Shown here: positions 43,164-55,279 of the stretch, one piece after another
How the letters are laid out: each line of letters starts with the position of its first letter
How positions within the stretch are numbered: the first letter of the stretch is position 1
Assembly: GCF_030867145.1 (NCBI RefSeq)
Contig: NC_134428.1
Location: 19,447,537-19,511,536 of the forward strand
DNA: 64,000 nt
Source: Opisthocomus hoazin
Lineage: Eukaryota; Chordata; Aves; Opisthocomiformes; Opisthocomidae
Reading direction: 5' to 3'
Made by a program: the position numbers and the translations under genes
Notes under the pieces: model-generated
Told to the model about the DNA's origin: nothing
Seen by the model: the letters and a program-made list of their open reading frames with translations, nothing else
Database searches by the model: none

Positions 43164-45836
43164 AATCTTGCCTTTTTCTTCGTGGAGGCAGTCGTGATGC
43201 GTGGGGCTGACTGCCTAGGTCTGGGCAAGCCCGTGCGTGGGCCTTCGTCCGCCTCATCATTTGCCTGCCCCTCCGGTTCCATTGCCTCATACCTATTGCG
43301 TCAGGGCACCTGGTGTGGAGAGGGAGGCCAGGAGGGGATTCGCCTGCCGCCCCGAGCAGGGACCCGTTTCCATTCCCCGCTGTCTCTCAGGTGCTCTCCT
43401 TCAGCCTGGTGGCGAGAGGGCAGGGGATCTTCTGCTTCTTGCGGAACATCCATCCTGTGCGCTTGTTTCGGGGGTGGCAGGGCATGGCTCCACCAGTCTA
43501 TTTCCCCCTCGCACTCCCTGATGCTCCTGAACCTTTCTGCCTCCTCTTTAAGCTCTGCCACCAGGACGAGCAGATCATCCACCTGGTCACAGCGCACGCA
43601 GGCGTTCTGCCTGCTGCCCTCCCATACCAGTGACAGGCTCGGGCACTCCCTGCAGCCAGAGACCTGCACAGCTGCCTGTTTATGCGGGAGCTCTGTCTGG
43701 GTCGCCGTATTCCGCCTGGTGACGGCTTTCAGGCGAGTGGAGACCCTAGCTACCAGCTGAGCAAGTGATGACCACCGGCTGAATTTACCCCGGTAGCTGG
43801 CCGAGCCTCGGGGCCCTGCCTGCACCAGCTGCCGTGCCAACTGCCGTGGCAGGCCCTGTTTGCCTGTCCTGGTCGCCGCACTGCGGGTCGCTCGTGCTCC
43901 CTCGGGGCTGCTTTTGTGAGGGGGGAGGGTGCCGCCGTCACTCTTGACCCCGCTCTTCTTTGGGGGAGGGTGGTTTGGGGGGGCACGCTCTCTCTCGCCG
44001 GGCGGCTGTCTCGGCTGTTGTGCCGCTGAGAAAAGGTTTCCCCGGTGCGATCACTCGCTCCGGAGCCCTTCACTGTGCGGTCTGTTCTTCTCTGCTGCCT
44101 CCAAACTGACAAGATGCTGTTGAGAGGATGCAGAGAAGGCAGAGCTACTGAATGCCTTCTTTGCTTCAGTCTTCAGTGCCAAGGCAGGCCCTCAGGAATC
44201 CCAGGCCCCGGAGGTAAGAGAGGAAGCCTACAGAGAGGATGACTTTCCCTTGGTCGAGGAGGACTGTGTGAGGGATCGCTTAAGCGATCTGGACGTCCAC
44301 AAATCCATGGGCCCCGATGGAATGCACCCACGAGTGCTGAGGGAGCTGGCGGATGTCATTGCTGAGCCACTCTCCATCTTCTTTGAGAGGTCCTGGAGGA
44401 CAGGAGAGGTGCCGGAGGACTGGAGAAAGGCCAGTGTCACTCCAGTCTTCAACAAGGGCAAGAAGGAGGACCCAGGGAACTACAGGCCGGTGAGCCTCAC
44501 CTCCATCCCGGGAAAGGTGATGGAGCAGCTTATCCTGGAGGTCATCAACAAGCAAGTGGAAGAAAAGAAGGTTATCAGGAGTAGTCAGCGTGGATTCACC
44601 AAGGGGAAATCATGCTTGACCAATCTGATAGCTTTCTACGATGACATGACTGGCCGGGTAGATGAAGGGAGAGCCATAGATGTTATCTACCTAGACTTCA
44701 GCAAGGCTTTCGACACAGTCTCCCATAATATTGTCCTAGGGAAGCTCAGGAAGTATGGGCTGGATGAGTGGTCGGTGAGGTGGATTGAGAACTGGCTGAA
44801 TGGCAGAACTCAGAGGGTTGTCATCAGCGGCGCTGAGTCTAGTTGGAGGCCGGTAACTAGTGGTGTCCCCCAGGGGTCAGTACTGGGCCCAGCCTTGTTC
44901 AACTTCTTCATCAGTGACCTGGATGAAGAGTTAGAGTGTACCCTCAGCAAGTTTGCTGATGACACCAAACTGGGAGGAGTGGTAGATACACCAGCAGGCT
45001 GTGCTGCCATTCAGCGTGACCTGGACAGGCTGGAAAGTTGGGCAGAGAGGAACCTGATGAGGTTCAACAAAGGCAAATGCAGGGTCCTGCACATGGGGAG
45101 GAACAACCCCAGGCATCAGTACAGGCTTGTGGCGGACCTGCTGGAGAGCAGCTGTGCGGAGAGGGACCTGGGTGTCCTGGTGGACGACAGGTTAACCATG
45201 AGCCAGCAGTGTGCCCTGGCTGCCAAGAAGGCCAATGGCATTCTGGGATGCATCAAAAGGAGTGTGGCCAGCAGGTCGAGGGAGGTTCTCCTTCCCCTCT
45301 ACACTGCCCTAGTGAGGCCTCTATCTAGAGTACTCTGTCCAGTTCTGGGCTCCCCAGTTCAAGAAAGATGAGGAGCTACTGGAGAGAGTCCAGCGGAGGG
45401 CTACAAGGATGGTGAGGGGACTGGAACATCTCTGCTATGAGGAGAGGCTGAGGGAGCTGGGCTTGTTCAGCCTGAAGAAGAGAAGGCTGCGAGGGGACCT
45501 AATAAATGCTTACAAATATCTGAAGGGTGGGTGTCAGGAGGATGGGGCCAAGCTCTTTTCAGTGGTGCCCAGTGACAGGACAAGGGGCAATGAGCACAAA
45601 CTGAAGCACAGGAAGTTCCGTCTGAATATGAGGAAGATTTTCTTCCCTCTGAGGGTGACGGAGCACTGGAACAGGCTGCCCAGGGAGGTTGTGGAGTCTC
45701 CTTCTCTGGAGATATTCAAGACCCGCCTGGACAAGGTCCTCTACAACCTACTGTAGGTGACCCTGCTCCGGCAGGAGGGTTGGGCTAGATGACCCACAGA
45801 GGTCCCTTCCAACCCCTACCATTCTGTGATTCTGTG
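43164..45836 (+). mobile_element. CR1 LINE with inverted 5' part, unit 4
   Basis: This is the same insertion, 12-bp motif state and ORF2 frame break as unit 3. It carries Val for Gly in RLVADLLES, as does unit 5. Confidence 0.92.
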
Positions 45837-46136
45837 AGATGTTTAAAGAAAAGAGTTTTAATTTTTGAAAGCGCGCGTAATGCTTGAAAGAAGAAATCAA
45901 AGTTTCTTTCCTGTATTTTTGATCACCTGCTGCAATCGCTACGCCAGTAAAACCCAAGGAGTGCCCCTTGCCCGAGGGGCAGACGCAGGGGCTTTGTTGC
46001 CAAATGCCTTCTCCCCCTTCCTCTCTCCCCCCGGCTGGGTCTCAGCGGTCTGCAATACCCTCTCCCCAGTTCGTGCCTGAGATGTTGGGGCTTGGGTTCA
46101 TTCCGCTCTCTGAGCCCCCTTCCCTCAGCTGCGTCG
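45837..46136 (+). promoter_or_regulatory. GET4 upstream promoter-like region, unit 4
   Basis: This is the same as in unit 1, upstream of SUN1-like copy 4. Confidence 0.42.
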
Positions 46137-46291
46137 ATGGCGGCCGCGATGATGGCGGCGGAGCAGGAAGCCGTCAAAGGCGGCGGCAGGAACCGCGGCG
46201 GCGTGCAGCGCGTGGAGGGCAAGCTGCGCGCCAGCGTCGAGAAGGGCGACTGCTACGAGGCGCACCAGATGTACCGGACGCTCTTCCTCAG
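46137..46291 (+). CDS. GET4: GET4 exon 1, unit 4
   Basis: The sequence is identical by eye to 5564-5718, with the same phase-2 donor. Confidence 0.88.
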
Positions 46292-46561
46292 GTGGGGCCC
46301 GGCCCGCCGCCCTGCCCCTCCCCCCCCGGCCTTCCAGAGCCTTCCCACGCACCCAGCGTAACCACATCTGTTTTGCTTTCCTGGAAGCTTCTCTTCTGAT
46401 GCCATCAAATGACTATAACTTTTGTGTAAGGGAATGTTGAGACTTGGTACTGTGCCTTAGCTGTAGATGTTGATGAAAAGACTAAATCTACAAAATTCTG
46501 GTTGATGTTTTCTTTTCTGTACCGATATGTTCATCACTAGCAGCATCTGTCTGTTTTGTAG

Positions 46562-46640
46562 CAAAACAGTGCTGCTGATGTGTCCGTGCTGGGTTTGGAG
46601 TCTGGAGAAATCGGATGCAAAAGTAGCAGAGGACCTTTAG
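46562..46640 (+). pseudogene. GET4: GET4 exon 3 relic, unit 4
   Basis: This has the same relic and the same frame change as at 5989-6067. Confidence 0.78.
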
Positions 46641-46860
46641 GTGAGGTGACTTTTGCACTCGCTTTGACGTTGCTCAGATGTGCTTTGAGTTGGAGACTGG
46701 TAACAACAGTCACTGTGCAACCTGAAATGCTTTTTGTATGCCCTCCCAGATGGCTAAGGGTTACCTTCGTCATAGCAATGGACTGGGGGACAACTCGATT
46801 AGAGAATAGTGGGTTCCTGATAACTTTGTGGGCATGCTTAGAACAATTTTTCCTGTCAGA

Positions 46861-47101
46861 TTGTGCCAGGGGAGGTTTAGAGGAGATACTGGGATAGATA
46901 TCTTCACTGAAAGGGTTGTCAAGCATTGGCACAGGCTGCCCAGGGAAGCGGCTGAGTCGCCATCCCTGGAGGTATTTAAAAGACTTGTAGATGTGGTGCT
47001 CAGGGACATGGTTTAGTGGTAGACTTGGCGGTGTTATGTTCATGGTTGGACTTGATGATCTTCAAGGTCTTTTCCAACCTAAATGATCCCGTGATTCTAC
47101 A
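46861..47101 (+). mobile_element. Short CR1 3' end, unit 4
   Basis: This is the same element as 6288-6528. Confidence 0.87.
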
Positions 47102-47234
47102 ATACAAATGACATTATTACTTTGTAATGTTCTGGGGTCTTTAACGCTTGTGTTTTTGTTTAGGATTTTGGGGAGAAGGAGCTGCTTTCATTGACAATAT
47201 TGTGCTCAGCTCTTTTTTTTTATTATTTTTTTAG

Positions 47235-50200
47235 AAACAAAAGCCCCAGGAACGTTGGAAATAACGTGTGACATCTCTGTACATCCCTGTGGCCCAAGAA
47301 GGGACAGACGCCTTAAGAAAGCTAGCCTAGAACACTGGAGAAAAGCACCGGAGCGTTTAGATTCTTGGGTCACAATGCTGGGTGGTTCTAGAAGCTGGTC
47401 TTCTGCTGCGCAGTGCCCTGTAGCAAGGAGCTCGGCTCAGCTACGCAGCAGTGTTTCCTTCGAGTGTAAGTATGAGGCTTCTGCTTGAGGCTAAACTTCT
47501 GTTTTAGTACGTTTCTTTCCTGCCGATTCCTCTGTTTAATCTGTTAGTGATTGCCTTGTGTTGCTGATTTGCCTTGATTGTAAGTTTTCCTGGGGGTTCT
47601 GAGAGAATCAAATGTCGAAGTGCGGAGTAGAGTTCCTGGGGTAATGATGGGAAGCTTGTCTGCCTGTAAACTTGCCTCTGTAGGATAAACCAGAGAGAAA
47701 GGGATGAAAGACAAAACCATTTTTTGATTTGTTCAGAGTTAAAGATTTGTAATGATTGAGAGATGAAGAAATCTTTTAAAAACACTTGTTTTTTTTTAAA
47801 CTCCTGGTAGTTAAACTAGTGTAGCTAAAGTAGGGAGGTCTTGAAGTGTCTTCAAGTGGGGAAGTTGCTTCTGGGTTGGCGTGTATGAACGTGTGTCCTC
47901 ATCTTCCCTCTTTCCCCATCCATGTTTCCGTTCTGCCCTCAGACGTGTGCACGTACTCACTCTTTTGTTTTAGATGTCTGCCTGCTGGAAATTCACAGTC
48001 CAGTGAGTAAACTTGATTTACTGGTGTGGTCAGCATCAGGACGCGTTGCACAGTCAAGTGAATGTGCCAGGCAAACGTATATGTGATGCAGCACCGTAGA
48101 TTGTATAGATGTAATTCTCTGTTGTCATCTGTGCATAGAGTACTGTATTTGAAGAATGGTAAACACGTAGCTTGTCTTTGCAAAGCCAAAGGAAAAGCTT
48201 TCTCTTGTTTGTGCGTAGCCAGAAGTGTGTTTCAACTTAACATACCTTCACCTGACAGTTTCAAATTCGTGGCACTGCAGTGTTTCCTGAGGGGGTTTTT
48301 GTCTGTGGCTGGCTGGTTTGTTTTTGCAAGGAGGTACAAGTATGCTTTTCTGGAACCTACTTTTTTCGTTGAAGAGGAGAATACTTTACGTAGACAATAC
48401 TCCAGGTGTTGTGTAGGAGAAGATCAACAAATGACTATATCATAGAATCATAGAATCGTACGTTGGAAAAGACCTCTAAGATCATCAAGTCCAACCGTCA
48501 ATGACTATTTGTTTCCAGTCAGTGTGCCTGTGCCCTGGAGTTGTTTCAATCTCAGTAGAATGTGTTCGAAACTTTCAAATACCTGGCTCTTCAAACAGAA
48601 TCTTAAAATACGGTAGTACCGAAGTAGTTACCAAGCAACAGAAACGGCATAAGCTTGTAATTAGCTGCTTTCAAGTCAGATGGGAGGTAAGAAAAGGTGC
48701 AGTTGTCATTCATATTTAGTTTGCTGCTCCCGTGGCAGAATGCTTTTCACTGTCTGTTACCCTACTACATTGACGTCTGAATGTATGGATCTGTTTCTGT
48801 TCATGTAGTGGACTGCAAAATGCATTCAATACCAATCATAAAGTGGCTTTTCTTTGCAGTATTAAAATCAGTGGGACTTTTAGTGGGACTTTTACTTGGA
48901 GTTCTTGTCAGATATCGTAGTTGATTGTGGCGCTTCCTTACTTTTGGGACCAATTTTTTTTTTTTTTCCCCCTTGAAGGTCTTGATGGTGAAGGCAACCC
49001 TAAATTTAACTATGGTTTCATTTTCTTTCCGAGTGCATTTTATTCCATGGTGACTAGCGATGGCGATACTGATAGCAATGCACTAGAGGCTTTCGTACAA
49101 GCTTGGCACACTGCTTACCTATTAGGAAAAACAAGGTGTAGGGACAGCATACACCTTGTATGTTAGAAAGAAGAAGTCATATTGTTAATTGATTCCACTT
49201 TGGGGCAGTTGGTACACTTGACAGGTTGAAAAGCTGCCTTGAAAAGAAAGCAAGGTATGAGGTATTGGTGTGCAGAAGATTTGAATAAAGGGGTTTTAAC
49301 ATTTTATTTTTGTTCTAGTGAGAGTCAGTTTTTCCAGGAGTCTTCTAGAGGGATAGCATCTTCCCTGTGAGATGAGCGTTCGCTAGCTTGAATGACAGCG
49401 GCATCAAGAATCTGTGGAGTGCCCTTTATTCAGCAAAGGAAAATGATTTGAGACACTTCAGTCACCAAGATGCTTTGCAAAATACTGGGTTGCTAGATCT
49501 ACAGTCCCTCAGATGAAGCCAGACATATCTGCTAATCTAAAAATGTATGCGTTGGCTGTGCTCACGCATTTCTCTGCTCTGCAAAGCATTCTTGGCCACA
49601 GTTGCATGTCCCTCTGCTTGGTTCCTTTGAACACGTGCCGCAGTAATGACATTTCGCGCTACCACTTTTTGTCTTCTAGGGAGGGCAGCTTCTGGCATGT
49701 ACAGGTTACTCAGAACTGGATGGTATCAACTTGCTACTCTGATGTCTTTTCTCAAGGTGTTTCTTCTAAAGAGGTGCGTATCCTTTGAGAAAAGTGTTTT
49801 GTGAGCAAATGATTTACCCAGTTATAAAACAATACAAGAGGAGAAATGTGTTGTTTCATGTGAACTTTCCTCTCTCTTTCTCTAGATGCCTTCCAAAGAC
49901 CTACAAGCTGTTCCTGTTTCTTCTGCCGCTCCTGTTTCTACTAGGTACGTGAATCGCTTAGTTATACTACAGACCGGTGTATGCTTACTGCAGCCGTTCC
50001 AAGAGAGCGTTTTTAGTTGAGCTCTCGGTTTGTGAAGAAGACGCAGAAGCAAAAAAGAGCAAGTTTGTTTGTGACTAGGGCAGCAATTCAAGCTTTCAAA
50101 GTACTGACAAGTCAGTAGCCTTCCCCTTGCCGTGAAAGGAATACCCTCAATTTAATTTCGTAGAGCTCTTTAGAAAGTGAGAGTGGGTGCATAAATGCAC

Positions 50201-53200
50201 TGAAGTCCTTTTTTCTTCACCTCCCTTGATAAGAATATCAGTGAGGTCACAAAGAGCAGGTTGTGTACCGATTGCTTTGATTGTTGTTAATCTCCGTAAA
50301 AGTGGGGTTAGGTTCTTTGAGCAACTCATCCGAAGTCTTTCCCTTGCTCTGGACCATCCTTGAGTTGCTTAAAATACTGCTGTTTAGACTGGTTAGTTGA
50401 CAGTATTCCAGGCCAGCTGTCTTCTTTGAAATAAACAAACTCAGTTTCGAACACTTGCTGAAAGTGGTGGGCTGTTTCTGAAAAGCAGGTTCATGTCTTC
50501 GCATGTCCTAAAAACTTTAGAAACTACTCTGGGGAGAAGATGAAGCTTCGCAGAAACTTACAGTCAGGATTGAAAATCCTCTGTACTAGGGAGAATAAGA
50601 AAGGAAGAACTTCCCTACCCTGTGTAGAAAGTGCTGCTACTTCTTGCTAAGACAGTGCAAAAACAAGCGTCATGTTTGTGAACTGCGAGATTGCCTAATA
50701 TCTAACAAAAGTTGGAAGAAACTTGGGCTTCCGTGGGAACAATGTGGTATGTAGTACGTAGGGTACAGGGCAAGATATTTTCCATGGAGATAAAAAGCAG
50801 TTTTTTACATCTGCCTTCAGTGAGCATGGCCTGTCTTAATTGGTAAATGAGATCTAGGTCCCAGGGACGCAGTAGTATGAGATTGAGGATATACCATGAG
50901 ACATAAGCGCAAGCTGCCTGCCATACAACGGTGTGAGCGGTACTGATGGATGTTCCCCAATGTGCTTGAGTGCTTGACTTCACAGTTTGACAGCTGGCTC
51001 ATACTGATTTTTGTTTAGACTGGAGTAGTGTGCGCTGTGTGACGTCTAGCTTGCAAACTTAAGGTAGCTTGTGTCACGAAGTAGGAAGACGACCTGTAGA
51101 TCTAAGCAGTCTTCAGGGGGAATTCTCTTGAACACCCTTTTTGCCTTTTGTTTGTGATCTAGGTATATGGTTCTGGGGGTTTGATGGCTGCTTCTCACTA
51201 TTACCTTTGTTGAACTGGATCAAAATTGATAGAATACAGAGAACAGAGGACTCTCTCCGTGTTCGTGAACCGCAGGCTGATTCTTTGCACTCTGTGCAAC
51301 CTCCAGAGGTAAGGGAGAACAGTCTAGGGAAGAACTCTGGTATCTTGGAAGACTTCTTAACTGCCATGCCTTCAATATTTGGCAAGAACTACTTGACACA
51401 CAAGGCTAATGTGAATAAATGTCTTGATCTTTACATATATTAAAAAAATATTCTGTATACCTTAGGATTCCATCGACATCTTTGCTTCTGGTCGTGAAAG
51501 TGAGCTGGAAAAGCAAATGGCCTTTCTGTCTGAGAGATACCATCACCTTGATGAAAAATATAGCAAAGTGATGCTTCTACTCCAGAACCTTCAAGATCAG
51601 GTTGCCCAGAAAAGTGACAAAAGCGAAACATTGACGCTAATACGAAATATGATGGGTCAACATCCTCAAGATGTGAGACTGGAGCAAAAGGTAAGATAGT
51701 CAGTTGTTGGTGCTTTTGGGTGGTGATCGACGTATCCTGTTTTAGTAATGCAGATTGCTAGCCATTTGATTCAGGCTTGCGTCCAATTTTGTGAGCAAAA
51801 GTGATTTGCAGCCTTTTCTGCGGGATCTAGAGTTGCAGATCCTCCAGAAGATCGCTCTCCATATGTCTGTGACAAGCCAAAAGCTAACATCTGCAGTAGT
51901 AACAAAGGCTGTGACTAATGCAGGGGTTCGTGGAATCACAGAAGCGGTGAGTGAGTTGAAGTTCTCGCAAGTTCAACTAAAACCGTCAGGAGTCCTTTTC
52001 TAGGCATTTTTTGGAGCATCGCAGTCAATATAAATGTCAGTGACTTGAAGAGATGTTTAGAACATGAATTGAAATGGGGAGAACTACAGAAAATGCTTGA
52101 TGAAGCGTACGCTTACAGCATTGCTTGTTGCCTGTTGCGAATGTTGTTTTTTTTTTTCCAAAGTATGCTATCTTGAAAATTGCAGAATTCCCAAAAAAAC
52201 AGCTATACCAAAGCAATGCAGCTCAGGGTCTGGGGAAGGTGGGGGAAAGAATGCAACCTTTGAAGAAAGCACCAGTCAATATGCAGTATGAATTTGTATT
52301 TTAAGCCAAAAAACCATGCACTAAAAATGGCCTCTGTCTTGAGAGAGGCTTTCAAAGACTTGCGATGGAGTGCAGCATCTCAAAAAGATGCTTATTCTAC
52401 ATGTATACAGATGTGTATAGATCAATTACTTTATCAGTTGATATTATTAAATTCTTCCCTTTCTCCCCTTCTGTGTGTATATCTGTAGCAAGTCCAGACT
52501 ATTGTAAACAATGCCCTGAAACTTTTCTCTCAAGACAAGACTGGTATGGTGGATTTCGCCTTGGAATCTGGAGGTAAATAGTGGAGGAAACTCCACTTTC
52601 ACGATTCGTGTTATTTTATAGTATCTACTAAAAATGTCGAAAGATCTGCTTGCGTGGGGTGTACGCACCACTGAACTCGCTAGGGAAAATGTGTATGTTT
52701 TAGCCCTCTGAGGTGAAAAACCTTGAACATGCTGAAAAGAACACTGTACTTGATAGAAGCATTGTATCCCCAGCCAATGACTAGACTTGAACAGTATCTT
52801 TACTAGTTGGTTTTGAGGAAAAGAACTGGTATGTTCACGAAGCTTTGTACAAATCTCTGGCTGAAAAGTCTTCAGGAAGAAATGAGTAATTATTTCGGCT
52901 AACCTGATACCTCTTTTTTAAGGTGGCAGCATTCTGAGTGCTCGCTGTTCTGAAACCTATGACAGCAAAACAGCAGTGATCAGCCTCTTTGGAATTCCTC
53001 TGTGGTACCTCTCTCAGCCTCCAAGGGTGGTGATTCAGGTAATTAAAGGCCGAGTGAAGAAATTCAGCAATGTTATTTTGTGCTGAGGGGTTTGGATTGT
53101 TTCTTGGATGCTGGATGTTTCTGTCTGCAACACACTGTGGGGCACGGGTCCTTTGAACGATGTTCCCAAGAGTGCCATTCTTCTGGTAGTTCCTGGGCAC

Positions 53201-55194
53201 TGCTCAAGTCGTCTTCTAGCAAAACAAAGACCCTGCTAGGAGGCTTGGGTGGTACACTGGACTTCTGCAGAGTGTGAGCACTGGGAAGGTTCCTGTTGTG
53301 AAGTAGTCTCCAGGCGGATCTTCAAAACGCTGCTGGCTGTTTGGGTGGATGTGCTGTCTCCCTGAAGGATGCTACCAAATAGATTATATTCTGCCACTTA
53401 CTCTCTAAGACTGTCCCTAATAATTCAGAATTCGCCACAACTCTTTCTGGCAAAATGCTTGTGGCTGCAGGTTTTGTTGTTGCTGTTGTGTTCCATCCTG
53501 TTCTCTCCCCTTTCCTCCTGTCTAGCCGGACGTGTATCCAGGAAACTGCTGGGCTTTCAAAGGATCACAGGGGTATCTCGTAGTTCGACTTTCAAGGAAG
53601 ATCTATCCGACTGCCTTTACGTTGGAACACATCCCAAAAGCACTTTCAGCAACAGGAGAGATCTCCAGTGCTCTGAGGAGCTTTGCAGTATATGTAAGTC
53701 TGTCTGTGAACTTCAGAGGATATTTGTATGCATAAAGAATATTTGTGGCGCAGATCTTGGAAAATAAGGACTGAAGGGAGGACAGCTAAGGAGAGAAACT
53801 GCTTGCTTTTAAAATTGCTGTTTTTGTAATCAGCTTTGAGATTAGGAATAAGAAGTGTTGCAGCTAATTTTGAGGGAGCTGTTTCTTTTTTTCCTGCTTT
53901 ATACAGTAGTAAATATTTTTGGAGGGAGGTGACTGTTTTTGATTTGGTATCGTTCTTTCAGGCACTGGAACTGTTCCATCCTTCCACCACTCCTACTGCT
54001 TACCCTCTCCCTCCCCAGTGTTGGCTTTGCATCTTGTCTGTGATGTGCCTTCAGTGTGTTTTAAATTGATTTTAACTAGCACCACAGCTGCTTAGGCAGG
54101 ACTGCAGAACAGAAGACCACAGGCTACATCAGAGTGTAGCTGTGATCCCTGAGAACATTTGTCTAGCTCCATTAAATGCTGAAGCCGCCGTCTGCAAGCA
54201 TCTGAATCTTGGCTTCCGTCTTGTTTGTGATGTTGCTGTTTTCTCATTCTTGTTTGTCCTGAGCAGTTTACATTGTCCACTGCGATCTTGGTTGTGCCAT
54301 GGAAATGATGGGGTTTGACCATGAAAACAGCAACATACAAACATAGCACAGCTCTTTGCAGTTCAGGAAAGTCAAATGCAGAGCTGTGGCTGAAGAAGCA
54401 TGAAGTTCCACGGGAAGTATTCTGACCTCGGTTTCAGAGACTTGCGTTGACAGGCAGTTAGGTAGGCATGCTTCTGGCTTTGGTTTGACTTGAAATGTGA
54501 TGGAAGCAAACGTCTTTCTCCTGTTGTTGTAGGGTCTAGATAATGAATATCAAGAAGGCGGCAAGCTTCTAGGACAGTATGTCTACGACCAAGACGGAGA
54601 ACCACTGCAGACCTTTCCAGTGATGGTAAGTCTGGATGAGAAGATTTCAAGTGTCAGAAGAAGCACACGCATATTTTCTAGGGTAGTGCACAATGAGCAG
54701 TGAAGGAAAAAGGCTTCATTCTCTGTTGGGCACTGTAGAAACTGAGGTGGAAAGTAGCTACTGATCTGCCTCAAAACCTAAGGTTCGGATAGTTTAGAGG
54801 GGAGGAAAGTTTTGTGCCAGGTGGACACAAGTGGTGTGAAGATACCGAACGTATGAGGAGTCTGCTTCATGCTGCTTCTGACTCCCTTCACAAAAAAAAC
54901 CCCAACAAACCGGTTGTAAGGCAAAGAAGGTTCTGTTCCAAGTGGCAGAAGGTTCCCAAGGCATCACTCAGTTATTAATCAAAGTTGGTAGTTGCAGGAA
55001 TGAAGGAAAGCGCCTTCAGTTGCACCTGTTTATACTCCAAACCGAACTCTGGTTTGTGTGTTTGTTTTTTCCTTCTGCAGGAGAAAAGTGAAAACGCATT
55101 CCAAATAGTGGAACTGAGAGTGTTTTCTAACTGGGGACATCCGGAATATACCTGCCTATATCGGTTCAGAGTGCATGGGAAACTTGCCGAATAA
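47235..55194 (+). CDS. SUN1: SUN1-like gene copy 4
   Basis: Exons: 47235-47465 (unrecognised), 49680-49773, 49886-49944, 51163-51308, 51466-51690, 51775-51946, 52489-52573, 52923-53038, 53526-53693, 54533-54625 and 55081-55194. It is practically the same as copy 3. A silent CTA for CTT occurs in the last exon (TCLYRF). GET4 exon 1 lies upstream at 46137. Confidence 0.7.
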
Positions 55195-55279
55195 TCTCCA
55201 GCACTTCAGCTTGGACTGGTTTTACGGTTGTGCATTTTGTTCTCGATTTTTGTATATGCCGGAAAGCCTAGAAGACTGG

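Larger units (their letters stand above)
40585..52700 (+). repeat. Tandem array unit 4 (12,116 bp, type B)
   Basis: The layout is as in unit 3, at offset +12116 from it, and nearly identical by eye. With unit 5 it shares Val instead of Ala in the PPR-VIQ end of the first SUN-domain exon. Confidence 0.97.
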